The notes: generated by a model not told the origin, from the sequence alone. Counted from the first letter of the stretch, positions 10,103-24,166 are shown. The stretch: 64,000 nt of DNA from Limonium bicolor (GCA_023374045.1 CM041776.1:122417733-122481732); one strand, 5' to 3'. Translations and numbers: made by a program.

Positions 10103-12459
10103 CTTTTTTAGAAATTGTCTTAGAAATGGGTTTTGAGTGGCTAAATGCCTATGATTACATCTTAATAAACATATGTGATAATTAGCATCACATTAGGAAG
10201 TCTAAATCATTGGGAAATAAATAATTTTAGACATATATGCACTAATTTGTGAATAGTAATCAAATGGTGCTAGTTTCGCATTAAGTCAATATAAGCTAAT
10301 TAATTGGTCAACCAAGACCATAAATGTTTTGATTATTAAGGGGGTGGCCAGTTTTTAGGTGGTGAGTGACGACATGAGTCATTCAACTTTAGAAAAGAAA
10401 AGAGAAATAAGGAAAAGTTACTATTTGCTTTAAGGTAAGTATCTTACCTTTCAGCCTACCTTCTCTCCTCTTCTCCATTCATTCTCTTCTACCACGGTTT
10501 TCTTCATTTTCTTCATCCTCTCAAACCGAGAGAACAAGCTCCATTGTTGCCTCACCTTGCCTTGTCTACAACTTACTCATTTTAGCTCCAAATCAAAAAC
10601 TAAACACATATTATTCTTAGTTAGCTCAATCTCTAGCTTTCTATCTTTTCATATCCTTCAAAGCTCCATTTTGGTGCCAAGAGGAAGCTCCATTGATGGA
10701 GGAAAATCAAGTTGGAAGAGTTCATTGACTTCTCCATGCTCTTAAGGTAAAGAATATGTAAGAAAAACCATCTTTCCATCACTCCTTCACATGTCTGAAA
10801 ATTTCACTCATGGGGCTTCATTTTTATGCCTTGTTATAGCTTGTTTCTATTCTCCAAGGGCTAGAGGAGGTCCTTCTTGATTCATATCCAAGCCTATCTT
10901 AAGACTCCAAGGTAAAACATTCATTTCAATACCTTAGAACACATTTTTAACCTAGGGTTTACTCCTTAAGGTTAATGTATTATTTAGCACTCATGAGAGC
11001 CAATGTATATTGATTAGAACATTGGCAAGGGAAATTTAAATGGTGGCCGAGATTTCCAAGGGAAGAAGCCTAAGGAGAAAGTTGAGAGAAAGTTAAGAAA
11101 AACAAGGTAAATTGCTTACCTAAGGGTGGTTTAAGTTTAATGGGTGGTATTTAGATGAGTATACATTGTGTAATGGGTTAGGTAACCTAAGAAAAAGAAC
11201 TTAATCAAGCTTGTGAACTTGTGACTAAGGAGCCAATGGGAATGAGTTAGTAATATAAGTCTAAGATGGATTTTAAGAGCATTATAACTACTATGAGATT
11301 GATGGGTGTATTTGCAGGTTGAAAGCTTTTATATGTGGTAAATTCAGTGTTTAAGTTTAAGTTATTTAAGGGCCTAAGAGCCATGTCATTTAAGAGCCTT
11401 AGTGCTATGAAATTAAAGGTTATTGCAATATATTAAGTTTGTTGTGAATGAGTTGGTTTTGGTGATAAATATGATGAGAAAGAGCTTGAGGTGTGTGAGA
11501 TGGTTGAATGAGGAAAATAATGCATTTGGGCATGATAATATACTAGAGAAGCTATGGCGAAATTTGAGTAGGAAAAGAAGTGTTTAAGTGGTGATTGTGA
11601 ATTGATACTACCTAGGGTTTACTAGGAGACCTAAAAAGGGATTTGAGTGGAAATGAGTTAACTAAGTAGTTCTTGAGGTTTAGAATGACCTAGAGTGGTC
11701 TATGAGGAAATTAGAGTTTAGATGGGTGTATTGAACACACCAAAGTCATGGTAAGAGGAATGGAGAGACTTGTGCAAAATTTGGAGGAGAAGGTGTATAA
11801 TGCCTTAAGGTGATTTTGGTATGAACTAGGGAATATATCAATGAAAGTTTTGGGAAACTTGTGTAAGTAGTGATGATGCTAGTAGTGGAACAATAAGGTT
11901 TTAGTTTAGATGGTAATGAGTGGACTTAGGTGATGGGAGTGAAGATTGAAGGAGAATGTCGTCGATTGTCAAGGAAGTTGACTAAGGATGCATAAGAGTG
12001 TAAGATCATGAGAATGGTGAGTAGATTGAGTGAAGGAGATGTAGGTGCTAAGAGGATGGGAAGAAATGTTTAGTTGTGTCCAAGAGTTTAGTAATGATGA
12101 GTAATAATGGAAAAGAGAGGAATTGGTGCATGGATATGCAAGGTGACTTGAGGAAGTTTTGGTAAATGAACTGAAGATGGAAAGTAATGCTTATGAAGTG
12201 CTCAAACTGATAAGGAGGGAACACTTGTGTTGGTTGAAGTTTTGGTAAGGTTACAAGTTGGAAATGTAAGGAATTATATGATAAGTGTTAGGAGTGTTTG
12301 TAAGAATTTAGTAAATGTTTAAGAAGATCTTTGGAAGTTGTTTTGGAGAGTTTGGTGGAAGTTTTAAGGTGAGTTTAAGTGCCTAGATGGTATTAGGACA
12401 CATGGGGGAACTTGTGGAGAAGTTTGGAGACAAATGGGAATTTAGGAACAAGGTTCTGG

Positions 12460-12772
12460 AGCCGACCAACCTTAGGGACCGGACCTGCAAGGTCGGTCGA
12501 GCTCAGTTTACACTACGAAAGAGTTTCTAGAATCGACCGAACTTGGGGACCGGACTTACAAGTTCGGTCGGGCTTGTATTTTGTGTACAAATTTAGTCTC
12601 TGGAATCGACCGAACATGGCAAGTCCGGTCGGGCTTAAATTTCCCACGGGGAAAAACTCTCGGGAATGGACCGACCTTGGGGACCGGACTTGCAAGGTCG
12701 GTCGGGGGTAAAATTTTAAACGGTAATAAGTTCTGGAATGGACCGACCTTGGGTAAGGTCGGTCGACCTTAA
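12460..12772 (+). repeat. Inverted-repeat array in the A LTR
   Basis: About four units carrying GACCGACCTTG or GACCGAACTTG paired with CAAGGTCGGTC or CAAGTTCGGTC. It has the same layout as the D and B arrays but different stem sequences. TTCTAGAA (12525-12532) and TTCTGGAA (12731-12738) precede two of the units. Confidence 0.85.
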
Positions 12773-13659
12773 AGATGAAAAAAAAGGAGAGAAACCCTAA
12801 GGAAGTTTAGTGGTGTTAATGGTACCCCATTAAGAGGGCAATGATGAATACAGGTATAAAAACCTAAGAGATTAAGATAAGTATAACTTAAAAGTTTAAG
12901 GTTAAGTTGTAAGATTAAGTTGTAAAACTTAAGAGATGTTAGGTGGGAATCATTATGGGTTAAGTAAGCTAAATAAGTTGAATTAAGTTAAGTGATTAAC
13001 AACCTAAAACTGAATGAATGTTTTAGGGCTTGAGTATTTGGACTCCGGAAGAGAGTAAGCAACCGAACGACCAACGGTGAACGGTACAGTTCTTCTTGTG
13101 ATCTGCTTGCTAACGAGGTGTCCCTCAGCTTGTGTGCTATTTGTTTTTGTGTGCTCACTAAACAAGATAAAGCATGCAACCGGAACATTATGTTTATTGT
13201 ATTGTTGTGTGATGTTTGAAACTAACACAACTTACTGTGAGAACTTACTAACCAACGTTTAGTAAGGAATTGAGTGAGACTAAGGAACGCTCCCTAATAT
13301 AAGTTTGATATAAACCGAAAGAGGTTACCCAACAAACATTGTCTTGAGACTTCTACTAACTGGAACTTAAGAGGGGGAGTGAGGAACCCGGGACTGACTC
13401 CGGTCATGCATGCTAAGGAAAAAGGGAGTCGGTATCTATAGCAGATCCGACTTCCGCTTAAGGACATGTCTTCGGACTTGTAGCCTAGGGTCTGTTGCCG
13501 GCTCAGCTACGTTGGACATACAGTCCAAGGTAGGTGGCATTAAGATGGTGCGGTAGGATCACCTAAATCCTAAATTATAAGATAAGTTGTTTATTCAACC
13601 AATGGAGTTAATAGCTCATTGGCTAGGGTTGCTTTTGACCCGACAAAAATAAACATTGA

Positions 13660-13830
13660 GATAAGATACAATCATTTCGATTTAAAGAGTGGTTTGTATT
13701 CTAAGATTAAGATAAGGTTTGAGATAAGTTGCAACCATTCCTTTGTAAAGGATGGTTTGTATTGTAAGACTGAGATAAGCTACTTCCACTCCTTTTTAAA
13801 GGATGGTTGTTTTCTAAGATTAAGATAAGA
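13660..13830 (+). repeat. Three GATAAG-rich hairpin units in the A LTR
   Basis: Three imperfect units of about 60-65 bp. Each has a short hairpin such as CCATTCCTTT/AAAGGATGG, separated by repeated AGATTAAGATAAG-type text. A second copy lies in the other A LTR at about 56835-56990. Confidence 0.6.
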
Positions 13831-14074
13831 CTAAGATTGAGGTAAGATAAGGATGGACTAAGATTGAGAGGAAACATAACTTAAGGAGTTAAATAATTAA
13901 CTCTCTAATTAAGGGAACACATTTAAGTCGTTCATGGTGTTTGAACTTTGATTGTTCATGATTGGTTTGTTGTTTATTGCACTTTCTACTATGTTGTGCA
14001 TCTAATCAACCTCCATGCTATCGACAATTAGTCGTCGTAGCCACGTTAGCTTAGGGGCCATGAGAGGATCGTAC

Positions 14075-14121
14075 CAGCATTCGTGCTGACCCCCTTTGGG
14101 GGCTGTTTTTACTACACAGGT
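14075..14121 (+). other. Twin-hairpin module before a CAG|GT junction (A)
   Basis: Hairpin 1 is CAGCA-TTCG-TGCTG, with a UUCG tetraloop. Hairpin 2 is CCCCC-TTT-GGGGG. A T run and CAG|GT (14117-14121) follow. The second A LTR copy is at 57243-57289. Confidence 0.75.
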
Positions 14122-14422
14122 GAACGTCAAGAGGCGGTCGTCGCGTGAGTAAGATGGGGTACAAGCGTTACGGGTTAAGTGGGGCCTACGAGTTGTGCAT
14201 ATACACTCGTATGGCCATTTGAGTTAGTAAGATGTATAGGATGTGAGGGGATTGTAAGAAAGATATGTATCTGGTTAAGATTTGTATGTACTAATGTTCG
14301 GTATATTCTGTCAGTCAGACCGAGGCAAGGTCCTGGAGTGTATTGAATTCCGCTGTGACATGTATATATATGTTGTTAAGTTGCGAAACCACATTTGGAA
14401 TGAGATGGGGTGTTACAAAAAG

Positions 14423-14434
14423 TGGTATCAGAGC
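14423..14434 (+). other. Primer binding site of A copy 2 (tRNA-iMet)
   Basis: TGGTATCAGAGC lies five bases after the LTR end and is complementary to the 3' end of plant initiator tRNA-Met, the usual primer of these elements. The 3' half forms a stem with ACGCTCTGA just downstream (14428-14449). Confidence 0.9.
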
Positions 14435-15022
14435 GTAGTTACGCTCTGAAGACAAGAATTACCGAACTTAGGAGAATACTGAGGTTGAGTTTGAGTTATG
14501 GGTTAAGGGTTGAGTGATAGAGTGAGAGGTGCGTTAGTTAGGACTTCCCGGTATTTACCGGATATCCATAGTACCTAGACCCGCCCTCCACTTCCCTAAC
14601 CCTGAATATGTGGAACAAACGCCAGAGAGAAGAAAGCCTTCTCTTACTCGGGGAAACCCGATCTGGTAGTGTAACACCCCGTCCAACAACAAATACATAA
14701 CAACAAACTGCAGCGGAATACACACCTCATCAAATAACTCAACTCGTTGGTGTTACACGCCGTTAACCACCCACGTGGCTAACAAGGCTAATACATATAC
14801 ATTGTACCGGTCTGATGGGCTAAATTCCCGAGCGACTACACATAACTATCCCTTTCCATTAACAACAACAACAACGTACACCTTCCAACTATACCGAGTA
14901 TTTATAAACTGATGCCGACAACAATTCCGGGCTTACTACACCTACTGTATATATACACTTAAATGATTACCCATGTACAACGTCTACCCCGTCCTACTCT
15001 CGAACGGCTTCCAGCTCTCTGT

Positions 15023-15080
15023 ACCTGAAATAGGAAAAGAAGAGAAAGGGTGGCCCCCAAGGGGCTCAGCACCTTTGCTG
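15023..15080 (-). other. Twin-hairpin module before a CAG|GT junction (S)
   Basis: Read on the minus strand: CAGCA...TGCTG, then CCCC/GGGG, then a strong pyrimidine tract ending in TTTCAG|GTACAG (junction at 15023-15027). It is the clearest acceptor-like example of the module. Confidence 0.7.
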
Positions 15081-16564
15081 GTATGGTAATCCCGCATCCC
15101 ACATACTACCGGGCCACGCACAACTAATTTTTGTCTTAGCATGCGATTGATTATATTTAAAACATGCATGCAACGGTAAACACACAACACATAACATTTT
15201 GCCACAATGGGCTCAACAAACGGAGAATACATCCTTACTTGATAAGTCACTCATGGTATTCATTATCCCTAGAGTGTTCCTCCTCTAATGGAGCTACTTC
15301 CTTAATAGACGACACTTACCCTTAAATCTGGTTATCCTTAAACGTCTCCTATCACAAACTGGGATTCATATCCATGATCCACATACTCCACATTTTACAA
15401 TGTATAACATTCCTCACATAACAAAACATAACAACACTTTCACGTAACGACGTGCACATGATAACATCGCAATAGGAATTGCATTACAACAACATCACAT
15501 AACATAACGGGAACGGTCCTCTTAGGAACCGACCCAAACATAGTTAATACACTGGTGAGCCTAGAGAATGTTGCCAGTCTCATGATAAGCTCGTTACATA
15601 ACTCGTTACCTCTCGTTAATGAACGGATAACTTAACACAAGGGTCTCGGATATAGTGATCCAAGCACACCGAAACAAACATACATAGTATGCCCCTGTGG
15701 CCACGTGAGTCAGTAATACCTTGGTTAAGCTAAAGGGAAGTTGGAAACCAAATTGGAAAACAACCATAACATACCTGAGAGGATCGAACCTGCTATGACA
15801 ACGACCCCCATACTCACACGCGTGCCGGAACAGACCGGACTCCTCACTTCCCCCGTTAGCACTTGTCAGAAGTTCATCATTGAACTTAGTTAAACATCAC
15901 AACATTGGGTTTAGTCTTGTTAGACACACACATAGGGAAAGGAGGGTCATACATTCACACACAACATACACACAAACATCACATACTAACTCACGCATAG
16001 TCGTGGTTAGAACGTTCCTTAGGTCGGAGACATTATCACCAGATACCGTTCTCTTACGTTTACCTATATGGTTAACTAGCCCTTCAAGCGCATTTGAGGT
16101 TACCGGTATCGGCACGTAAACACACACAACAATAACGACTATAAACTCGTTTCATGATTATCTCTATAACGTGGCAAACATACAGAAAAACACATTGGCA
16201 TACAAGCCGGTGTAATCCGGTAGGACACAGGTTGCAAGAAAACCATACCTGTCACCGGGGTCCACTTTATCATGTCCACTTATGTCCTCGAGCAATTCTC
16301 GAACAACTGATAATATTACATGTACTTTATTAATATCGGGGGTTGCATGATTATAATGTCTCATGCTTATAATTTTTCCCCGTTAACTTAGTTACATAAC
16401 TTCACTTTTTAACTTGTTTTACTTTCACATTTTATTACAACTTTTCACCCACTAATTGTCATTAAAACTCAAACATGTCCTTAACAACCTCATAACATCA
16501 TTAACCATCAATCCCCATCATACACATCTTTCCATATCTTAAACATGTTTTTGGTCCATACAGC

Positions 16565-16822
16565 GCCTTGTCCGAACTTGTGTCCGGACTTCCCAAGTTC
16601 GGACACCGTTCGAGACTCTATGGGTGCAAGCTGGTGAATGTCCAAACTTGTGTCCGGACTTCCCAAGTTCGGACGCTGTTCGAGGCCAAAACCAGAGAAA
16701 TAAATAGGTGTGTCCGAACTTCCCATGTTCGGACGGTAGTTCGGACGCTGTTCGAAGATCAGAATATTCACGCGCACACAGGCACGTCCGAACGTCCACA
16801 TTCGGACGGTAGTTCGGACAGC
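16565..16822 (-). repeat. Inverted-repeat array in solo LTR S
   Basis: Repeated GTCCGAACTT/AAGTTCGGAC and GTCCGAAC/GTTCGGAC pairs, a fourth version of the family-specific array. ORFs on both strands here arise from the palindromes. Confidence 0.8.
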
Positions 16823-19800
16823 CAAGAACTTCACTTCCAAGTTTTGTTTCATCTATTTCTCATCCATTGACTACCCAAGCTTCATACATGAACTTAGGCA
16901 TATTCTAATACTAGAATATCACTTTGATTCTCCTTAAAACATTGTCCAACTTGTTACTCAATCTTCTTATCAAATCTCTTAACACTTGTAACATTTCTTT
17001 TTCTTTTTTTTGGGTTTTCCAAGTGGTGTTTCACCTTAAATGACCACTACACTAAAATGCTTCCTCACCTTCAATACATCATCTCCCAAGCATCTCCTCT
17101 TACTAACCAAAACTTCTTTTCACAACTTCCTAAAATTCCTTTCTCAAAACCTTACCTAAACATCATTCTCTCCATACTCATCAATATCACCTAAACCTTA
17201 AACAACTTCTCCAAGACTTTAATACATCCTAAAAACTCACATTGGATTTTCTAGAACTTCCAAGATAATGCCTAAGTCCTTGTAGCACCTTAGAACACCT
17301 TAATGCATGTTTTCTTCCTTAGTGAAACATTTACTCATTCCTAACAATTCCTAGTCCACCAAGTTCATTCAAGCACTTAAAACTTCTTATACATTTTACA
17401 ATTTTTGCCATGGGTTCTCTTAGCACATCATCATTCCAAAACTCATAGTTTTCACCATTAAGCACTCAAGAACACCTAAATCCATCAAGAACACCATCAC
17501 TCACAAGACTTCACCAATTTTACACTACATCACAATATAGTGCACAATTTAAATTGCTTGGCACTTAGGCCCTTAAACAACCATGGCTCTTAGGCCCTTA
17601 AATGCATAAACCTTAAAAACTGAATTTCCACAATATAAGCCTTTGACCTGCATTACATACACCAAGACATATGTTCTTTACTAGTCTCCTTGAGAACACT
17701 TTACCAAGTCATTCACCATTTGCTCTTTAGGTAGTTTTAGCAAGCATTATAAGCTCATTCCTCCTAAGGCATTAAACCACATTGAGATAGCATATTTACC
17801 TCTTTTCCTCACAAACTTCTTTCTTGTTTCCTTATAAAACTGGTAAGGTATTTGATTCCTTGTCAACTACTACACAATATACAAGCAAAGAAATGAGTAT
17901 ACAAGCTCCAAGCTTAAACTCATTGTAAGCCCTAGGTTTACATTGTTTCAAAAACATTAATGTAGTTGTTTTACCTTGATCTTTGAAGAGAGTTTGAATA
18001 TCTATGAAGAGAGGACTCCACCTAGTCCATAAGAGATTGGAATGAGGCTAGAACAAAGTCACACAAAGAGCTCCATCAATGAGTATTTTCGGTCAATAAC
18101 AAAACAGGGAGGAAACTTGATTTTTCTTTGAGATTCCTTACCTAGAAGCAAAGGAGATCAATAATATGTGGAAAAACAAGCTCAAGCTCCTTCAATGGTG
18201 GAACTCCATGGCACCGAAATGGGGACTCTTGAAGTTTGAGAAGATAGAAATGAAGAGCTTGATGAGAGGAAGAGAATGGTGGTGTTTGTTTTGATTTGGT
18301 TAAGTGAGCTAGATTTTACAAGAGGTCAAAGCTTGAGTTTTAATGGTGGTGGTGGGATTACCGTGAGAGAACAGCAAGAAGAGAGGAAGAAGAAGGTTGG
18401 AACCGTGTGAAATGAGAAAGAAATGAGAGAATGAAGATAAAATTTGCTTTGTTAAGATATTTATGTATAAAGCAAAAATAGTACTTTACTTTAAGCTTTA
18501 CTTTACTTATTTGATTTCTTTTACAAGTTGGTGACTCGCACCTTGAAAAACCGGCCCCCATTTAGTTAGAAGGGTACTTTAGTCTTTATTGTCAATTTAA
18601 TTACTTATGATAACTATGTTACAAACTAGCTTATAAAAATCACTATTCACAAAAACAAGGCACATAGAAGTGAAATTTTTGATTCCCATTGATAAGACAT
18701 CCAAATGTGATACTATATAGTACACATATATATTTAAGAGTAATGGTGGACATTTAGCCATTCAAAACTCATTACAAGACAATTTTCAAAAACGTGCTTT
18801 AAGACTCCTTAAAGCACTTTTTGTGTTTTAACTTGTTTTCAAGCTTGGTTTTCTTTAGTAATTGATTTAATATGTTCATTAACATATAAATAAGGTATAG
18901 GTATGACCATTAGGTCTTATACACATTTATCCAAGCTTAGAGCACATTTTAGCCTATATTGACCTTAAGGTATTTATTTATGTTTGTTTGGTTTCATTGT
19001 CTACCAAGGTTTCCTAAGGACTTAATTAGCCTTATAAAATCATAATTAAATGTTATTAAGTTTGGTAGGCTCTTTGGGTCCTAACCAAGTTCGCTCATAG
19101 CTTAGAGCATGTTTTTGCTCAAACCGTGTCTTAGTGTTTTATTGTGTTTTACCATGGTTTAAATGGTTCATTGATGTCTCTAAGGCACTTTTTAGCCTTT
19201 ACATACCATAGTTTAATCTTTAAACTACATATCAAGGTTTGGTGTATTTCAGGTAGTTAGTTAACAGTAAGCAATACGAGAAACATCTTGTTGCACAACA
19301 GTTACGGAGACCTTGGAGGTAATTAAAGGAGCGCAACAGAGAAACAGGCGCTACCTATGGAATTCTATCAATAAGGGAACGGTAATTATCGGCAACATGG
19401 GTCGACATGCTACACAGTCGAAATAACCCGCCATACCAATGATAACAAAAAAGCACTACGAGTGCGAAGGATAAGAAAGGATAAGCGACATGAGTACCGG
19501 ACAGTGGTCCGAGTGAGCATGACAGTGGGATAGTATAAAGCATAAGAGTTGTGATTACTGGAAAGTCCAGTTAGGAACGGGAACTCCAAACCCCATACAA
19601 TGAAGAGGGTTACAAACCTGGCCGACATAGCGCAGACGACGATGAAAACACATACAAACTGTATACCGGAATAGGACTACGATGTAGTGCCTAAAGGAGG
19701 ATCATTACTTAGTAACCACGACAAAATGTGTGGGAACGGGAGCGAGGATTAAGGCATAAGAAAATAATAAGGGGTTCCCTCAGAAAGAGGTACGCCCTGA

Positions 19801-22800
19801 TAAACGACAGTACTGTCAAACCAACCAGGGAACTGCCGAATGGCTAGTTGTCCCAAAATAAGAGAACATCAAAGGAGTCCTGGGGACTACCAAAGATATA
19901 AAGAATTAGGAGGAAGTACCATTACTGATGCGCAAAGCACCGGTAACCCATCTTGCATGGCGCACTTGCCATAGCAAGTGCTACCACGGTTAAATAGTAC
20001 GAAAAGCCATCATGGCGAGGTAGTAGAACGCTACAGTTGTAGTACATTTAAATACCGGACAGTAAATCCATAAGAATGGGAAAACGAGACCTTGGAAAGG
20101 CCCGACGACCTGATCATAATGAGATGAGCCGACACACTAGTCAGCAGGGAGCTGGGCTTGGACGAAACACTAAGCCATATAAATATTAGCAACGGCACGG
20201 TAAGAACACCAATCCCGAACTCCAAGCGAAAAACCTAAGAGATCGCTCCGTGATCCGAGCAAAACCATGTGTAAGCAATAATATACAAAGGAAGTATTAT
20301 GGAATACATGGAGATGTTGACACAATGACTTTCAACAAGAATGGGATAAGACTCCCAGATTGATCACCAAGAACACCAGTAATGAGCATTCTTCAAGAAG
20401 ATGTGGAAAACCCAGGAAAAGGAAAAGGAAATGAACGTAGCTCTAACCTACCAAGGATTAAAGACGTACAACCCTAAAAAAGGAGCAAACTGATGAATGA
20501 CAGTTAACCTGTTTGTCTAACTCATTAACACCCAAGTATAACTTATCATCAACGGTGGCGTAGTCAACGGAAGTGAACGACGCGTTTGAGATGGAAGTAT
20601 AAGATGACAGGTGACATCCAACTTGGACACCGTAAGGCAAACGCTAATACAAACCTAACCTTGATTGCTAAAAGACGTAAGTCTAGTAATGATAGTATTT
20701 TCGAGGACACTAAGTAACCTTAGATCACCTGAATAAACTTCCATAGCAGGAAGCAGGATGCAATGACTCACCATGAAACCCGATACTACATTCAATATGT
20801 AACCCAACGGTGGATAGTGTTCAAGGAAACAAAAACCTTTAAGGATGACTACAGATGAGTGAGAATACAAGTAATGAACTGAAGCACTAAGAGCCTACGA
20901 GCCAAGGATGTTTACCACATCAAAGCCGAGGCACATCGAGTTATAAGAGAGCTTATTTAAGCCATGAGGAACTACAATGTGTAGATATGACAGTTACAAC
21001 CTATAACTTGAATGGAAATGTTGCCAGGAAAGGGCACCATTGAGAATGAGAGATAGTACATAGACAGGGGCGAAGAACGAACCATGCTTTTGGGTGGGGA
21101 TACTTCTCCTTTGTGAGGCCATGAGTGGGAATAAACCCCTCAAAAGGGCTTTCACTTATTAGAGATGCAATACGCTTTGTTAGAGAATGGGAATGTAACT
21201 TGAGACTACCTTTAAACATACCAGATACACTTGATGATAAGGAAGGCTGCAGAGATAGACCATACCCAACACCCAGGATGTAAGAATCAGTAATCGTCAG
21301 AGATAAAATGGTGGCACAGAATGGCACGTCAAGTGACCAACGCTCAGAAGAGCTTGAGATTAAACGGATGACTTTTTCAGTAACCGGTTAAATTACATGG
21401 TAAACAACATCATAAGGATGAAAGAATGCGAGAGAAATTAGCCTACTTATGAACCTGAGATTGAAGTAAAACACCTTCATGTTTAGAGACAACCATTTTA
21501 CAGCACGATATAACACCGAAATTAGAGAACTCCCAGTGTGTTTACACCAAGAAGGGATTGAATATAAGATAAGATATTAATGGAAACGATTGAGTAACTG
21601 CACCATCAATGGGCAGTAGAATAAGACAAACTACCACGGTAGCGGATGTCGTGAGAACAATACCTATATAAGGGGATTAAGGCATGGTGCGTGGTAAAGC
21701 GACCGTTAGGTATGAGCCGTCAAGTATTGACACTGAGGCAATTAGATTTATGAGTTAAGACCAATATAAGTAAGGAAATAAGATAATAGACGAACTGTGC
21801 ATTGATGCCAGTAGTTTGGACCTGGTTAGGTAGGATTTCATAGGAAACACAGTATCCATTCCTTAAGGAATTGGAAGTGCATTCCTAGTGGAACAAATAT
21901 GAGGAAGAAGATAAGAGGCTCCATGGAAAGAGACCTCAGTTACTAAGAGACCAAATCAGTACGAGATACAGAAGGAACTAAAGTATACAATACCCAAGAA
22001 TACAGTAAATGGATTTCCCTTGATTAAGTTCAAGAAGAACAATAAGTGTTATTATGGAACGATGAAAGAGGAGATCGACAACAGAATACTCATAGTTAGC
22101 AATGGATAAACGTGTGACGGACTCTACGAGTTTATTAAAATGCGATGTGGGACAACTGCACCCCACAGGGGCTTGCAGGCCTGACACGCTCATTTATGAG
22201 TTAGTCAGGTAAGTAGTAATGTACCAGTAAGGTACCCCATGCATGTAGACGAGTGGTGTAAGAAACACGGGAAGTAGTCGACTCCGTACCACGGACGACG
22301 ACGCAAGATCAGAAAAGAGCAGCTACTACCACAAACAGTCGAAGAGAAGAATTTAGTTGAACCAACAACACAAAGGGATCAGAGAACAAATAATTAAGAA
22401 CTATGAAGTGCGAGGTGCACGAATTGTTAAGTACAGACATTGGACATGTCTTAAGATGTAAGAGATCAAACTGTAAAGCGCAATAAGCACTAAACAGTAG
22501 TTTCAGATTAAGCATCATCCTCATACCAAAGGTCAGATGGAAAGAACAATTTAGACATTCAAGGAATCACTAACAGTATGAACATAAGATCTTCAAGGAG
22601 AATGGATAGACGAGTTACAACTCATTAAGGCCGTGTATATAAAAGATAACACGTGTCCACTAAGAGACCAATATTCCTAAACTGTAAGGAGGTAGAAGGA
22701 TATACAATACTAAGAACGATTAGAAAGACTGTTAAGCCTAAGATTATCAGAGTCGTGCAGCGGAAGCTAGCAGATCAGTACCTTTGAGGTTAGACCAACT

Positions 22801-24149
22801 AAGTTAAGAAAATGGTATAAGTACCGTTAAGAATCCTCGATACAGAAACTAAGCCATTAACATAGTTATGACCCTCTGATCCAATTATAAGTAAGACATA
22901 TGACATGGAAGCTAGAATGCTTGGTGAGAATTAGACATCTTGAACTTATATTCAAGAATGATATGGTGTTGATTACGTGGGTGTAATCCATTTTAAGGGG
23001 GGTAGAGCGAAAACCACTTAGCGTATGCTTATGTACTTAGTACATAAACTACGGTACGAATAGCATAAACTAATTTGAGAATATGTTTTACATGAACATT
23101 TTGAGATAAATCATGGCTATTGCACACATAAGATGTGAATACCATACATATTAAGTACCTATCTTGTTAACTCCGGTGTGAGTACAAGTTAAGAGAATTA
23201 AGGAAGAGGATTAAGGAGACTTAAGAAATAAGGGATATATGAGGTATGAGTCAATATGAGACTATGTGTGAGATAAGAATAAGATAACATTATGAGATAT
23301 TATTTGACATGAGTATGAGGAAGAAGATAGTAATGCTATGAGATATAAGATGGTGAGAATTGGTATGAGACGGTTATAGAACTTAGTAGGAATTTATGTC
23401 TTGAGGTAATTACTAAGAGATGAGTCGGGAATGTTGATGGACTGAGTCCACACTTTGGAGACGTATTGATTATGATTAGAAGAACTAAAAAGATAGAAAA
23501 TTGGACATGAGTGAATTATTTGGATGTTTGAAAATGACGTGGGAGGTGGAACTTGTTTTCTAGGGATCAAGGGAAACCGAACACAAATTGGGGTGGAAGG
23601 ATAGTTCTACACTGATGCTGATCACATCAGGGTTGGATGATTCCTGAAACTCCCTACCAGTGGTCACAATTAAATCACACTATGGATAGAGGCCTTAGGA
23701 TAAAATGAAATTGGAGTTGATTGTATTTTTAATTAGAGGAATTATTCCTCACATGACCTCGTAAAAAGGATTACCTTTTTACTGAGTCTCGCCCATGAAG
23801 TCGAGGACGCACGAGCCTTTGTCTTCGGACCGGTGACATGGGGAGAGCAGAGTGTTTTGTATTCTGGCCCAGGGTGACGAGGACGAACGAGCCATTGTCT
23901 ACGGACCGGTGACATGGGAGAATACGTTGGAAGATTATGTGATTGTTTTAATCATCAAAAGAGACAAAGAGAATTTTGAGTGCCATACATGCTTAAGCAT
24001 GTTGTGTGATATTTAAGTATAAGCATAGGGCGAATCTAATAATCCAATGAGTTTAAGTATACATAAGTATGATCTATATGATCTATGGAATGAGGTAAGA
24101 CATGTATTCTAATAAGATAAGATGCATGGGAACTTTGGGGACAAAGTTC

Positions 24150-24166
24150 TTTTAAGGGGGGTAGAT
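24150..24166 (+). other. LTR-adjacent polypurine tract of A copy 2
   Basis: TTTTAAGGGGGGTAGAT directly precedes the second A LTR. Confidence 0.85.

Larger units (their letters stand above)
9810..14417 (+). repeat. Middle (shared) LTR of element A (4.6 kb)
   Basis: Starts TGAAATAACCC and ends GGGGTGTTACA. It is about 4,608 bp, close to the 4,591 bp of the second A LTR. It contains a U3 palindrome (10079-10102), donor-like AAG|GTAA sites (GT near 10747, 10914 and 11106), an acceptor-like TTTGCAG near 11316, an inverted-repeat array (about 12460-12772), three GATAAG-rich hairpin units (about 13660-13830) and twin hairpins (14075-14121). The ORF at 10557-10745 has no ATG start. Confidence 0.9.
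14670..19251 (-). mobile_element. Solo LTR S, minus strand (4.58 kb)
   Basis: Begins TGTAACACCCC and ends TTTGGTGTATTTCA, the reverse complement of an LTR of this group. It is flanked on both sides by GGTAG (14665-14669 and 19252-19256), a perfect 5-bp target duplication. There is no internal region, so this is a solo LTR left by recombination between two LTRs. It carries its own inverted-repeat array (16565-16822), a U3 palindrome (18794-18817) and twin hairpins (15023-15080). It is related to the A and B LTRs in U3 but is a distinct family. Confidence 0.92.
14418..24166 (+). other. Element A internal region, copy 2
   Basis: Runs from the primer site to the polypurine tract and is split by solo LTR S (14670-19251). 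The part from 19812 repeats copy 1. Integrase traces recur at 22505-22630, and an RT-like remnant is around 21110-21170. The internal polypurine tract is at 22991-23008 and the conserved stem-loop box at 23612-23630. No gag or AlkB domain was recognised. Confidence 0.75.

Noticed and set aside
10557..10745. ORF conserved between A LTRs (also 24914-25102) and the B LTR (37133-37318)
   Set aside because: It starts at TTG, not ATG, and ends at the AAG|GTAA site. The conservation is better explained as shared leader DNA.
14089..14110. GC hairpin followed by a T run, resembling a bacterial terminator
   Set aside because: The setting is a plant LTR transcribed by RNA polymerase II. It recurs as part of the twin-hairpin module and is reported as such.
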